Made by a program: the position numbers and the translations under genes. This document shows positions 1 to 20,298 of a stretch of DNA of 64,000 nt, one piece after another (the first letter of the stretch is position 1; each line of letters opens with the position of its first letter). The notes beneath the pieces are model-generated. The model had not been told where the DNA came from. It saw only the letters and a program-made list of their open reading frames with translations, and did no database searches. The stretch comes from Hemicentrotus pulcherrimus (taxonomy: Eukaryota; Echinodermata; Echinoidea; Camarodonta; Strongylocentrotidae), in assembly GCA_003118195.1 (NCBI GenBank), contig BEXV01000868.1, positions 1 to 64,000 on the forward strand, read 5' to 3'.

Positions 1-1887
1 CGTGAAATGTACGAAATTGCGAGCGCGAAGCCTTACGGCGTGGGGCGTCTGGGGCGGCCCGCTTAAGGGCCCCCGTAAATTTTGAACCTGTAGCTGCTCT
101 ATGGTACATTCTGAGGCATTTCTGAATGAGAAAAATGGAAATTTGTGTGAGAAAAGAGAGAGGGGGAAGAGAGACACGGAGGAGGGGGAGATGAGAGGAT
201 AAAAGGAAGAGGTGAATTAAGAGAGAGGAAGGTTAGAGGCATGTCAATAGACTTGGGCTTGAACTCCCATTGGCAGATTGATGATAAATTTATTCACTCT
301 GTATTGCGAATGTGTGTAAAGTATGACCTTTCATCTTCATGATTAGCCCCTCAGTCACAAGTATCTACTCATCATGTTTATCTGGCTCAGACTCGGAGAC
401 CCTAAAACTTACAAGCTCTGCTTCTAACAGGGTCTCCCGTCGTCTTTCTTTTAGTTAACTTTGTTTTTATCATCGCCATAATTTGTTATTTTGCATTGTA
501 AATGTGTAATGATCTAATGTAATGCTCTATGTGTCATATTTTGAAAGAAAGACGTATAAATATCTTATCTTATCTCTTATCTTATAAAAACTCCCCCAAA
601 CTAAATTATAAAAGATAATTTTCAAGTGTTTCAACTAAGAACCCATATTGTATTGTATTGTATTTTTAAAGGGACCCTCACGGTAAAGAATTTTCACAAG
701 GAAAAGGGAAAAAAGACCTGAGCATTTTTTGAACAATTATTGATATTACCACTGCTCCAGTGACACAGTCTCATAGAGACATATTTTTCAAAACAGATCT
801 ATGTGAACAGTCCATAAAACTTCCCATTATTTACGCCCTCTACGTGCGTAACTAGGTGAATGTTGTTATATGGTTACTGTGTGCATTTTTCGACCTATTG
901 ATTTATGCCAACAAATATGCCAGGTATGTCAATATTTCGTTATCATTTACTTTAGAAAAATAATAATGTGAGTATGAGGATCTTTTGAAAGTACTGTGAG
1001 AACGTTTTATTGACACATATGACTAAAACCAGCAGATATGACTATCGTCTTGGCCTGGTTTCTCTGACTCTGCCTCTCGGCTTTGCAAGTGCATACGGTA
1101 CGCTGCGCCTGGCTTTGCGTCCCCCAGCCCCGCAGGGCTGGACGTTTGACGGGGACACCCGTAGTACCACGTCAATGGCCGCGGGTTGGCAGAGCATTAG
1201 CCTAGTAGTAATAGACTAGGATTAGCCTAAAGGGCTAGGAGATAACATGAAATAGCACATGGATATCACTTAGAGTCAACTGTGATGCAAACATAACCTT
1301 TAAAATGTTTGTAATCACCAACTCCCGCACCCGATAAACCTTGCAAACTACCTTCGGGGATCGCTTTTATCTTATTATTGGGTCATAATTAATGGACGCT
1401 TCTATCTACTCATACAAAGCATTTTGAAATTGGTAAAGTAAAGATTTTAACCAAAAATGTGATACTGACAATGATTTTCTAACCTTTCAAGAGTTCCTAA
1501 TAAGAACGATCTAACAAAGCGCGCGATTTACATTCCAAAACGTATAGCGTTTGGCATTAGATCTATGCATGCTCTTGATTTCACTTCCTAAGGCTAGAGC
1601 ATGTTGACAGGGTTCTCTGCAGCAACCCAAGGGTTTTGTTAGCCTTGTTTAGTATAAGTTAGCAGTATGTATTCCAACTAAAGTGACAATCAAATAAATG
1701 TTACTTGTTAGACCTAATTCAGAAAGTTAGATCTAATATATAAGTTCAGCATACAGTTTCTACAATAAGTTACTACTATACTAGTAGCGTAAGAAATTCA
1801 TAGGCGTTTTCAATGTCGCAGTTAACTTGGAAAGAATAAACAAGACGTGTGTGCTACTCTTGATAACCATTTCTATTTCCTTCACAG
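1..1887. other. Upstream non-coding region of the ANKRD42 gene
   Basis: No exon could be supported here. The first 110 bases are GC-rich and look like a fragment of a dispersed repeat; a purine-rich GA tract follows at about 145-240. The rest is AT-rich single-copy-looking DNA apart from the GC-rich patch at 1019-1219. The ANKRD42 promoter and any 5' exon probably lie here or to the left of the window, but I see no convincing TATA box or start exon. Confidence 0.5.
1019..1219 (+). other. GC-rich open reading frame of unknown status
   Basis: An ATG at 1019 opens a 66-codon frame ending at 1219. The base composition is clearly richer in G and C than the DNA on either side. The predicted peptide has a hydrophobic stretch near its start and resembles no family I know. 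No acceptor or donor sites link it convincingly to the ANKRD42 exon at 1888. It could be a 5' untranslated CpG-rich promoter patch of ANKRD42, a repeat fragment, or chance. I do not call it a gene. Confidence 0.2.
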
Positions 1888-10584
<8,697 letters not shown>

Positions 10585-11103
10585 GTCCTGTGCAGAGCCC
10601 AGACCTAGAACCAATGGCCAGATAATCTAACCTGGACCTTTGCCAAGCCCCCTCTAAGATCTAAACCTGTTCTAAGACATGTGGAGGACCTAGACCAGTT
10701 ATCTATTAGAAACAATGTTGAAAGGCAAATGAGATGGTAATCTAAGCTGGACTCTCACCAAGTCACCTCATAATCTAAACCTGCTCTAAGTCCTATTAAA
10801 GACCTGACCCATATATTAGTACTAATATCAAGAGAGCCATATTCATGTAATCTAAGTTGGACTCTCAACAAGCTACCCCCAATTACATATTCCAGTAGTC
10901 CTTTTGAGGACTTAATTTCATACCCAATGATGGGTGAAAGCTCAGTCTAAGTAGCATTTGACAAAGGAAGCAAGCTTGCTTAGACCTAGCATCAGGTTTA
11001 ACTGAACTAGTAGAATACAGACCACTTTGTATTTCCACCTTCACAAGAACATGGCTTGTAAGTCCCGCCAAAATGTATTGATCGATGAAGGTCTTATCTG
11101 TAC

Positions 11104-11312
11104 AGGAGGCGCAATGGCTCAGTGGTAGTCCAGTGGTGTCATAACCGGGAGGTCCTGGGTTCTAAACCAAGTCTGTGCCCTTTGGTAAGGCATTGATCCT
11201 CATTACCAAGTCTCTCGGAGAGCACTCAAAGCCATCCGTCCCCTGGGTGATTACCTATGAGCAAACAAATACTTTCTTTTCAGTCAGGTAAAACAAACAA
11301 ACAAACAAACAA
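11104..11312 (+). mobile_element. tRNA-derived SINE copy
   Basis: An A-box-like TGGCTCAGTGG (11115-11125) and a B-box-like GGTTCTAAACC (11158-11168) are about 33 bases apart, the internal pol III promoter arrangement of tRNA genes. The body has no tRNA cloverleaf and ends in an (AAAC)n tail at about 11290-11311, as expected for a tRNA-derived SINE. It sits inside the putative ANKRD42 3' UTR in the sense direction. Confidence 0.65.
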
Positions 11313-12267
11313 TCAAAATGAAATTATCAATCCAAAAGAACAAACAGTATTTCCTGTGTAGTTGAGAGTCAGAAGGACATTACTGCTCTTTTGAATTAAT
11401 GGAGCATACATCGTGTTGGTTGAAGATAGAAGGTGGCTAGCTTCAGTTGAACATTTGACTTTCAAACAAAATATTTGAAGTATGAGATCATAACTGAATA
11501 ATTAAAATATTCCAGCAAAATTCTATGGAAATCCAGAGCACTGGTTACGTTTTTTCTTAGAGAAGTTTCAATCATGTTAATTTAAGGTATAGAAATGGTT
11601 AAAATGTTCTAAATCTCTTGTATTTGTGCAGTAAATGTATTCAGCATGTCAAGACCATATGATGGTCTCATCAAACAAATCGATCAAAACAGTTTAAACA
11701 AATATTTTTGCTGTTTATTTTTGAAAAATATCTTGATTGAGGATAGAAAACTAGAGGAGGAATCCAAATAACGTAACTGCCTATTAGCAGATTGAATTAT
11801 ATTTTCTTCTAAATATTAGAAGGAAAAAACATTGAAAAAGGCACAAGATAGCATAAGAGTTTGTGTTCATATAACATGATTTTAAATACTTACCACTCTC
11901 AGTTGTGCTGGTATTTTATGTATGACAGTTATCTCTGATTGAGTTTGGTTTCATTTCAATCTATCATTCTTATGTACATGCAAGTTTTGTAAACGATTAA
12001 TTATGGTGATCCTGCCTTTAACATTAAACTTTATTACAATGTGTACTGAACTATTTGTATACTAAACTAATAGAAAGTGAAAACTATGTGTACCTTAATT
12101 AACTCCATTTTTTGGCAAACGCATCATGCTACTCATAATATTTAGAGTACTGTATATTTATTATTCTGTACATAAATACTGGTTTTGTAATATTTGATCA
12201 GACCTTGAAATTCCAGTGAGATTTTATTGTATTGTATAAATGTATAGTTCTAATATTATATGCCGTC

Positions 12268-12273
12268 AATAAA
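12268..12273 (+). promoter_or_regulatory. Candidate polyadenylation signal of ANKRD42
   Basis: An AATAAA hexamer is followed within about 20 bases by a TG-rich stretch. It is the first canonical hexamer I noticed after the stop codon in this strongly AT-rich tail. Another AATAAA lies at about 12782. Confidence 0.45.
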
Positions 12274-12947
12274 TGATTGTCATAATAATTGTGTGAAATG
12301 AAGATGCTTACTACACATACGAGATAAAGAGAGATAGAAAAAAAGAAGCCCAATGTTCAACTCCAAATAAAAAAATAAAAAATAAGACAAGATAGACCAA
12401 GTTCAGCAGTATGATCTTGTACCCCATTGTGTCATCTTTAAAGAATGAACATTTATAATTTTGTAAGTGATAATAGCTAGAAATATCTTGTGATAGTAAA
12501 CAAGGGTGGTGTATTGTAAGAATAGTTGTTGTCTCATGGTTGTACTAAAGCTACTAGCTGTCGCAGCTTTATAATGCACCAACATACTTTTATTCTGAAA
12601 TGGCGCCATTCCTTAAAAGTGGATTTTCTTTTCTTCAGACTAGTATTATGTCTTGAAATTGTGCAAGAGAAGAAAATTTATCACTTTAACTTTTAGATTT
12701 CCTGTCCTCTGTGAAATAGAATTATTTATACATTATCATCAGTCATTGAATTATCCTGCAAATTCAGTGCTTTGTTTTGTCAATAAATATATCTGCAATA
12801 TGCTAAATATTAGTTTGGTTTCTATTAGTATCTAGTGTTCACAGATAAATCTCCCCCTCTTCTCATTTTATATTCTAGTTATAAGTCTAGATACAACAAT
12901 CCATTTGTAAATATCACGGTGATCTATTCTTCCTGCTTACAGATCAA

Positions 12948-12984
12948 GGGGGGGGGGGGTTGTTTATTATTAACCCCCCCCCCC
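12948..12984. repeat. Poly-G/poly-C inverted repeat (hairpin)
   Basis: Twelve G (12948-12959) and eleven C (12974-12984) flank a 14-base AT-rich spacer whose ends (TT/AA) extend the pairing. The + strand could fold into a very stable hairpin. The length of such runs is also prone to sequencing error. Confidence 0.7.
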
Positions 12985-13020
12985 AAAAAAAAGCAATTGA
13001 AGATAAAATCATTGGTATCT

Positions 13021-13145
13021 TGATAAAGATGATGATATTGATGATAAAGATTAGATTGATGATATGATGATGGTATTATTGATGATAATGATGATGGTGA
13101 TATTAATGATGGTGATATCAATGATGATAATGAGGAGGAGGATGA
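13021..13145. repeat. GAT/GATGAT-type microsatellite
   Basis: Imperfect tandem GAT/ATG/ATT triplets run through this stretch and end in GAGGAGGAGGAT. Open frames on either strand are trivial consequences of the repeat. Confidence 0.85.
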
Positions 13146-14427
13146 TCAGATAATTTAAGGCATAAGAAGAATCAACAGATCAAAATGAGCATCCTTTTTT
13201 TTTTTTGCACTTTAGTGGGTACCGCTACATCAGGCCTTCTCAACTTGCGGCGCGCGACTGTTGCAACAACAACAACAACAACAACAATACATATTTAAGA
13301 ATTAAATACTCGGCTAAATCAAGAAGTCGCAGTCTAATTTAAGCCCCAAATGCCTGCTTAACTAACAGGAAGAAAGGGGAATTCATCGTTTATTACCATT
13401 CTATATGACTCTAAACCTAAGCTCTGAACAACAATTACCTTACGATGGGCTACCAATTTTAACATTGTCAATCTCTGGAAACATCTTGTTTGTTTTGTTT
13501 TGTTTTTTTTTCACTTTTATTTATTTGAAGCGCGAAAGCTTTGACGTTTCATAAATTATCAGAGAAAGGAGATGATTCGTTGTACCGTTCTCGACTCTTA
13601 TTCCCTTTTCTTCCTACGTCCTCTTCCTTTCTTCTTTCTCTTTTTTGTTTGAGGGGGTGGGGTAACCGCCCCCACCGCCCCTGGCTATGCGCCCCCCCCC
13701 GACGTCATAGCTCCTTGGCATTATCAGATATATATAAATATATAATAAATATAATATATATAAATATGTCTACATTATCAGCCGGATTATTATATCACTG
13801 CGAAGTATGACGTCACTGTGTCTCCGTCTATTTTCAATGATTTAAAAACTGAACTTTCATTTCCAATTATAGATAAAGCGATTGACATTTTCACCAACCT
13901 TTAGGAAATGCCTACTGTGAACTTAAAACGTGTCAATTTATCTATTTCGGGCAATGCCTAGTTGGAGCAAGACACGCGTTAAAGGAATTATACCAGGGCT
14001 AATTTAAGTCAATAGATGACTTTTTCATTTAATTCGGACGGCGTTCGACACGGATGTTGAGTACCTGTCATAAATAAAGTGATTAACATTTTCAGCCTAT
14101 ATCGGCTAGCTCATTATTTTTTTCCCATTTTGAATCGCAACTAACAATAACAGGGTATACGATTATTGGGAGAATATCAATCTTTGCCCAAATCTGATAT
14201 ATTCTTTACAAAAACGCATAATGACATCAAGTTATAGTTTGAGACTTGCCCGACATAACATCGATTATGAAGTTACAGCAATATTACACCATACTTCCGG
14301 CTTGGTTTTCATGAAAAACAACAACTGACAATCTCAAAATATGTTTACAAGAATCTCAGACACGAGCCTAAGTTAATGAGCGGTTAATTCGTTTCTGTTT
14401 CATCGTTTTCTGCTTATAGATTTACTT

Positions 14428-14430
<3 letters not shown>

Positions 14431-14468
<38 letters not shown>

Positions 14469-14527
14469 GTCTCCCCCTGGCCATTTATCTCTTCCATGCT
14501 CTATCATACATTATTTTCTCCACCCCG

Positions 14528-14565
<38 letters not shown>

Positions 14566-14570
14566 TACTT
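14431..14570. repeat. (CT)n arrays with (CA)n
   Basis: There are two CT dinucleotide arrays (about 14431-14466 and 14529-14553), the second followed by a short CA run. These are simple repeats with no gene. Confidence 0.9.
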
Positions 14571-15193
14571 CTCAATTTACTCACTCTTAATTTTCTTACT
14601 CTATCATATTCTTTCCAAATCTCTATTTCTGTTACCTTTTCTCTCAAATGCTGTTATCATGGTAACATTTTGTCCAAATCTCATTTCCTCTTTCTCCCTC
14701 TTTCTCTACGAATTTACACCTTTTCTTTCTTGAATATACATTGTATATTGTATCAAACATAAAAATACAAAATACAAAATGATTTACAAAGGAATCACAC
14801 GAAAAAATAATACAATAATTACAGAAATGACATATATACTTTGAAACAGTTATGAAGAAAACTAGCAACAGATGAAAAACAGAAAATGATGCAAAAGGTG
14901 GCTTAAAAAATCAACTTGGTAACAAACACAAGAGGGAGTATCAAGGATAAGAAGTGTATTCATACATAGGATTTTCTATACTCAAATGTTTTGATAAACA
15001 AGGCGAAGAGACGTGATCGTGTTAATGATAATTAAATAATGAATAGATGAGAACGAAATGGATTCTTTATATAAATGACGTCCTTTTAAGGCACTGGCAG
15101 TGCAAATAACGTCACACGTAGCAGTCAACTATGTCGACGTGCGAATCTAAATGCCCCTACTAATGTCCCAATCGTAGAGTGCATCTTGTGCGT

Positions 15194-15350
15194 CCTGAAG
15201 TGCGCACTCACGTGGCGCCACGAAGCTTAGCTTCCGATATCACGTGCACGTCGATTGAGACTCCACGACATTGGCTACCGACTAATGATTAGCGTCTAAT
15301 GCGTCTTACTGCCGGATTTCCCCTTCTATTCGGGCTATCCTTTTTGTGGG
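15194..15350 (+). repeat. Direct repeat, copy 1
   Basis: This segment starts CCTGAAG, contains GGCGCCACGAAGCTTAGC, a CACGTG at 15241-15246 and CCCCTTCTATTCGG. It matches 16225-16408 in the same order and orientation with scattered differences. The two copies are about 1.03 kb apart. They could be duplicated non-coding DNA or termini of an unrecognised element. Confidence 0.65.
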
Positions 15351-16224
15351 TTGAAGGATTTGATATGCACTTAATTGCATTTTGGTTCTTTAAAAGTGAT
15401 TAGTTTTTCACTTTTTTCCGTTCATATCTTTACCAGTGTATTTCAGCAGTGGGAGGTTGACACCGTGCAGGCTGCCGAACCTCTCATCGTTTCCAAAGAA
15501 AATTGTTGATTAAACAATGAATGTCATATTCGCTTTTTAAAGAAATGATGATTTTAAAAATTGATTCGCTTTACTGCTTTTGGTTCACTTGCGTAGGATT
15601 TCAAAGGTTTCTGGTTAAGGGGGCGCTGATTGCAGGATGGTGATGTAGAGTTCACGATATATAAGGAAGTGTGACCAGAAGCAGTGTTTCATGGAAAACT
15701 AATCAATATGAAGAATCTTTCAGAATTGAACGTGGGAAGTGTTATTTTCAATATGCACACACTCAATGAGCCTATCCACTGCCTCTTAAATATCAATGAA
15801 TATTAATTTGAAACATCCAATAATTGTTAACGAGCCCCTTAACCAAATTTTCAAATTGCTCCTGATTTTGCCCTATACGGGATTTTCTGTTGGCCCGTTT
15901 TCAAAAGATCTTCAAATCTGTGACTTTGTAAGCGCTATGGTACTTTGATTGATTGTTTGTTTTTAACCGTGATTTAGACCCCTTACGTGAATTTGGGCCT
16001 TATAGTGTCTGAAAAATCGTTGTAGCAGACACATAGCAAATGTAGTCGAGTACTGTGCACCTGAAGCGAGTAATCTACATGAATGGAATCAGGAACTGGT
16101 CAAAACAAACTAACCCGTCATGTCTTACTTCGAATTAAAGACACGACTCTAATTTCTAGATGATGTTTATGTCGTGACCTAATTCAAGTTCGACAGACAG
16201 ATAGTTTAATGCTTTTGACCAATT

Positions 16225-16408
16225 CCTGAAGCGCGTACGTACGTACGAGGCGCCACGAAGCTCAGCTTCCGCTATCACGTGCACGTCGATTGAGACGCCA
16301 CGCAATTGGTTACCCACTAATGACCCACGTCTTAATTACTGCGGGCCTTCCCCACATAACTGGTAAACGCGTGTTCCAGTTATGTGGCCTTCCCCTTCTA
16401 TTCGGTCA
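16225..16408 (+). repeat. Direct repeat, copy 2, with a perfect 12-bp hairpin insert
   Basis: This is the second copy of the 15194 segment, including CACGTG at 16276-16281. Compared with copy 1 it carries about 40 extra bases: CCACATAACTGG (16352-16363), a 12-base loop, and the exact inverted copy CCAGTTATGTGG (16376-16387). The short CCTTCCCC motif is duplicated on both sides of the insert, like a small target duplication. Confidence 0.65.
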
Positions 16409-16413
16409 ATGCT

Positions 16414-17858
16414 TTCATATACAGGGGCGTAGACAACGGGGGGGATTAGGGGGATGCATCCCCCCGCCTCACAAGGTGGGGGGGATGGCATGTACAATCA
16501 TCCCCCCCAGGTTTTGGGGAATGATATTTGCTTACTTAATAAGTCATAATGATGATAATAATAGTAATAATGATAACAATTATAATATTAAAAATGATAA
16601 TAATTATGATGATGATAATAATAATCCTCATCATTATTGNNNNNNNNNNNNNNNNNNNNNNNNNNNNNNNNNNNNNNNNNNNNNNNNNNNNNNNNNNNNN
16701 NNNNNNNNNNNNNNNNNNNNNNNNNNNNNNNNNNNNNNNNNNNNNNNNNNNNNNNNNNNNNNNNNNNNNNNNNNNNNNNNNNNNNNNNNNNNNNNNNNNN
16801 NNNNNNNNNNNNNNNNNNNNNNNNNNNNNNNNNNNNNNNNNNNNNNNNNNNNNNNNNNNNNNNNNNNNNNNNNNNNNNNNNNNNNNNNNNNNNNNNNNNN
16901 NNNNNNNNNNNNNNNNNNNNNNNNNNNNNNNNNNNNNNNNNNNNNNNNNNNNNNNNNNNNNNNNNNNNNNNNNNNNNNNNNNNNNNNNNNNNNNNNNNNN
17001 NNNNNNNNNNNNNNNNNNNNNNNNNNNNNNNNNNNNNNNNNNNNNNNNNNNNNNNNNNNNNNNNNNNNNNNNNNNNNNNNNNNNNNNNNNNNNNNNNNNN
17101 NNNNNNNNNNNNNNNNNNNNNNNNNNNNNNNNNNNNNNNNNNNNNNNNNNNNNNNNNNNNNNNNNNNNNNNNNNNNNNNNNNNNNNNNNNNNNNNNNNNN
17201 NNNNNNNNNNNNNNNNNNNNNNNNNNNNNNNNNNNNNNNNNNNNNNNNNNNNNNNNNNNNNNNNNNNNNNNNNNNNNNNNNNNNNNNNNNNNNNNNNNNN
17301 NNNNNNNNNNNNNNNNNNNNNNNNNNNNNNNNNNNNNNNNNNNNNNNNNNNNNNNNNNNNNNNNNNNNNNNNNNNNNNNNNNNNNNNNNNNNNNNNNNNN
17401 NNNNNNNNNNNNNNNNNNNNNNNNNNNNNNNNNNNNNNNNNNNNNNNNNNNNNNNNNNNNNNNNNNNNNNNNNNNNNNNNNNNNNNNNNNNNNNNNNNNN
17501 NNNNNNNNNNNNNNNNNNNNNNNNNNNNNNNNNNNNNNNNNNNNNNNNNNNNNNNNNNNNNNNNNNNNNNNNNNNNNNNNNNNNNNNNNNNNNNNNNNNN
17601 NNNNNNNNTGCGTGAGTATAATGTGTGCGTGCACGCTTGTGTGTGTTATTTTACCTCATTAAGTATGCATCAGATTGCACGATTTCAAGTTCAAAATTGC
17701 AAAAGCTCCCTACCGTGGGAGGGGGGACACCCCCCTCCCACACCCTCCCCCGCTCGGTCGCTTCCCCCCTCTCGCTCGGGCGCTTCGCGCCCTCACTAGC
17801 GTTGGCAGCCCAGTCATCCCCCCAGGTGTACGAACCTGTCTACGCCACTGTTCATATA
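16414..17858. mobile_element. hAT-type DNA transposon copy, non-autonomous or unresolved
   Basis: The element 16422-17850 begins CAGGGGCGTAGAC and ends GTCTACGCCACTG, near-perfect terminal inverted repeats. It is bounded on both sides by the identical 8-bp direct repeat TTCATATA (16414-16421 and 17851-17858). Eight-base target duplications with CAG-type ends are the hallmark of the hAT superfamily. G-rich and C-rich subterminal stretches are also present. The interior is hidden by the assembly gap 16640-17608, so a transposase cannot be excluded. Confidence 0.72.
16640..17608. other. Assembly gap (969 N)
   Basis: This is an unsequenced stretch inside the hAT-type element. Open frames that appear to run through it are artefacts. 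Confidence 1.
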
Positions 17859-18419
17859 TATTCCAGTCTCGAGGCTCCATCCGAATAACGTCATTTCCCT
17901 CCGAACCAGCTTTTTTTCCCGTTTTCGCTTGACCTGGAATTTTTCGGACGCAGGTTATGCTCCTCAGGTCATCATTACTTTAAACCCTCTGCTTCCCTAG
18001 TGACCCCAAAAATGACCATTCCCACAGGGCCCTGCCCTTCCCCTACTCCTGTCACTGGTAAGATGATATCCACTAGGGAATATGAACAATCGAAACCAAT
18101 TCCATTTCACGTGAGAATGTACGTATTTGTTCCGTGAAACTTTCGTTTTTATTTATCATTATTCCTTGTTGCTTTAAAAAAGAAAATCATCAGAAGTTTG
18201 TGGAGCCAGGATATTGTATGTTTTTATTTTATATTATGACCTAGGATGTCATAACTTGTTATGTGCCGATGCTGTGTTTAATTTTATTTTTAAGCTATGA
18301 GATTCTGCCTTTCGGGATGAACATATTACGATAATTCACCGTATAAGTTTATGTGCAAAATAAGTCGAATCCCTCTATGCCCAAATTAATTTAAAGGGGC
18401 ATTTCAATTGATTAAAAGT

Positions 18420-18615
18420 GAACAAAAAAAAAACAAATGAAAGAAAGGAACACAGAAAGCAAGAAAATGAAAGCAAGCAAGAAAGATAGAAAGGAAGAAA
18501 TCCTAAGACTAAAGTAAGTTAGAAAGTAAGACAGAAAGAAAGAAAGAAGGAAAGAATCGGGAGTAAAAAGGAAAGAGAGAAAATTAAAGTAATCAATAAA
18601 GAAAGAGAGAAATAA
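18420..18615. repeat. Purine-rich GAAA-type tract
   Basis: Imperfect GAAA, GAAAG and AAGAAAG repeats dominate this stretch. It is low-complexity DNA. Confidence 0.8.
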
Positions 18616-18659
18616 AACTAGAGTTACGCATTTTTTTCGACAACCCCGAAAGTGCCCAT

Positions 18660-18960
18660 TTTACGTAGGGAACATGTTCCCTGTTGTGCCTAATAAGCGC
18701 CTCTCCCCCTTCGCCCCCTTTGTCCCCAGTGTCCCTTTCACGTCGGATAAGTATCCCTATCCAAATCTATTAGATGCCCTTGTACTTTGACAAGTGTCCC
18801 CTTTTCGTTTATGGCAAGTGTATTTTCTCCTTTTAATATGACATCTTTGATGATAGCCCTTTTGGTATGTTCAGTGCCCATTTTCCTTTCAAATAAGTGG
18901 CTTTGTTACTTTGATCAATGTCCCTTTTTCTTATTTATAATTGCCCATTGAAAATTGCAC
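18660..18960. repeat. Degenerate tandem repeat with an AAGTGTCCCTTTT-like core
   Basis: A CAAGTGTCCCC/CAATGTCCCTTTTT-like core recurs about every 30-40 bases (near 18728, 18755, 18792, 18818, 18866, 18893 and 18922) with diverged spacers. It looks like an old minisatellite. No coding frame or splice logic was seen. Confidence 0.45.
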
Positions 18961-20290
18961 GATTTTACCGACATTTTGTGTAGTATCATGTTCCCTATGA
19001 AAAGCAGTGATGAAGAATATGAAGGAGTTAGACAAAAAATGGCGGGGTTTTCTAACCCAAAGGTTACTGCATTTATATTACTAAGAGTCATTCATATTAA
19101 TGTTAAAGAGAAATAAGATTACCATACGCGCTATGACAAGAGTTTTTTTTTTAAACCACCCCTCATATCCTCAGAACAATATATTTCTCATTGCCTCTCT
19201 TACATGTGTATGTTTAAAGCGGCCGAGAGTAATTTTTCTCAAATTTCCAGCATTTGTCAAGTAAAAAATCATATTAAAGTTCTTATTCATTCTTTTATCG
19301 TGAGATTGTGCTTAAGACCACATCAGGATTGGTAAATTCACCTGATACTAAAATCACGTTAAACTAAAGGAAAATTTAGAGCGCAGATTACCTTCTGATT
19401 ATTTTGAACAAAAGTATAAACTACTCGTCGGTTTTGAATGTTCAAATGTTCGGAGAATACGGGTCATATTGTGCTCAAAATGTTCGCAAAAGGTCTTGGT
19501 GACGTTACAACTTTAAAGGAGAAGTCCCCCCTGATATAAAATTGGTTTTGATAGAAGCAGAAAATGAGAGGAAGAGGTAATCTGACCGAGCGAACCCATC
19601 ATACACTGTTGAAGAAAAACAAAGTTTAAAGTCAAAAGAAAAATTAGTATTTCTCTTCAAAGATTGAGATAAGTATGTTTTCCATGGACGGGGGGGGGGG
19701 GGGGGNTGGGTGTCAAGCTTTTAACTACTCAACTGTCCCTTTAACATAATCTATAGCCCAATAATACTACAATTATTTTAATTAGCTGAATATTTTCAAA
19801 AGAATATTGAGTATTTTCCAACTATATAGGGAAAAATCAAAGAACCAATACAGCACTCAGACACTAATGATATTAAGCCCCTTACGTCATATTATTCTTG
19901 GAATTGGTGAGATGTTACAGGTTTACAAAGGACTGCCACGATGTGGTCAGGTCACGATTTCTTCTAATAATATTAATGCCATCCACGAAAATCAGTCAGG
20001 CGTTACTATGCCACTACATCAGACGGTTTTTAATCTCTGTCGAAATTAGTGTCGTGATCTGACTTTTGATATTGCTCACCGTGCTATATTTATTTCTCAT
20101 AAATGATTAAAATTTGTGATGTTTGTTCCATGAGCATGTCTATTTTCAGGTTTCCGGAGGGTGATTTTTGTTTAGAAGGAATAATAACCTATTAAGCAAT
20201 TCAATAAAGGGATTAAGACAACAATATCAGACCACGTATCTTTTTTAAGGGGTGGGTGTTATCAATAATTATATTAGGTGTAACTTTATA

Positions 20291-20298
20291 TATATAAG
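20291..20298 (+). promoter_or_regulatory. Candidate TATA box of the cytokine-like gene
   Basis: TATATAAG lies 112 bases before the ATG at 20403. A start site 25-30 bases downstream (about 20320) would exclude the in-frame ATG at 20310 and make ATG 20403 the first start codon in the mRNA. TATA promoters are common in inducible genes. No mapped transcription start is available, so this is an inference. Confidence 0.4.

Larger units (their letters stand above)
10585..12273 (+). other. ANKRD42: Putative ANKRD42 3' untranslated region
   Basis: No coding sequence follows the TAA at 10582-10584. A degenerate tandem motif (CTAAACCTG/GACCTAG...TCTAAG, roughly 60-110 bases apart) runs from about 10590 to 10870. 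A tRNA-like SINE lies at 11104-11312. The rest is AT-rich up to the polyadenylation hexamer at 12268, the best candidate end of the transcript. Confidence 0.5.
12274..16413. other. Gene-poor intergenic DNA
   Basis: No exon with credible splice sites and a recognisable protein was found. The interval holds a G-run/C-run hairpin (12948-12984), a GATGAT microsatellite, CT arrays near 14.43-14.56 kb and a pair of related 150-base segments at 15194 and 16225. Short open frames here have low-complexity or repeat-like translations. Confidence 0.5.
17859..20280. other. Gene-poor region upstream of the cytokine-like gene
   Basis: No supported exon was found. The region contains a purine-rich GAAA/GAAAG tract (about 18420-18615), a degenerate tandem stretch (about 18660-18960), a poly-G run with one undetermined base at 19706, and repeat-like DNA starting AAAGGAGAAGTCC at about 19516. 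The promoter of the gene beginning at 20403 should lie at its right end. Confidence 0.5.

Noticed and set aside
13541..13810. 89-codon frame near 13.6 kb
   Set aside because: The translation is low-complexity and the sequence contains C-runs and AT repeats; no family or splice support.
16290..17799. Long open frames of 340-440 codons on both strands
   Set aside because: They exist only because they run through 969 undetermined bases; none is supported by real sequence.
17625..17932. Pro/Ser-rich frames at the right end of the hAT element
   Set aside because: They come from the C-rich subterminal sequence of the element and cross its border.
19807..20049. 80-codon frame just upstream of the cytokine-like gene
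   Set aside because: There is no ATG at its start (it opens at a TTG), no signal or domain, and no splice sites linking it to the gene at 20403.
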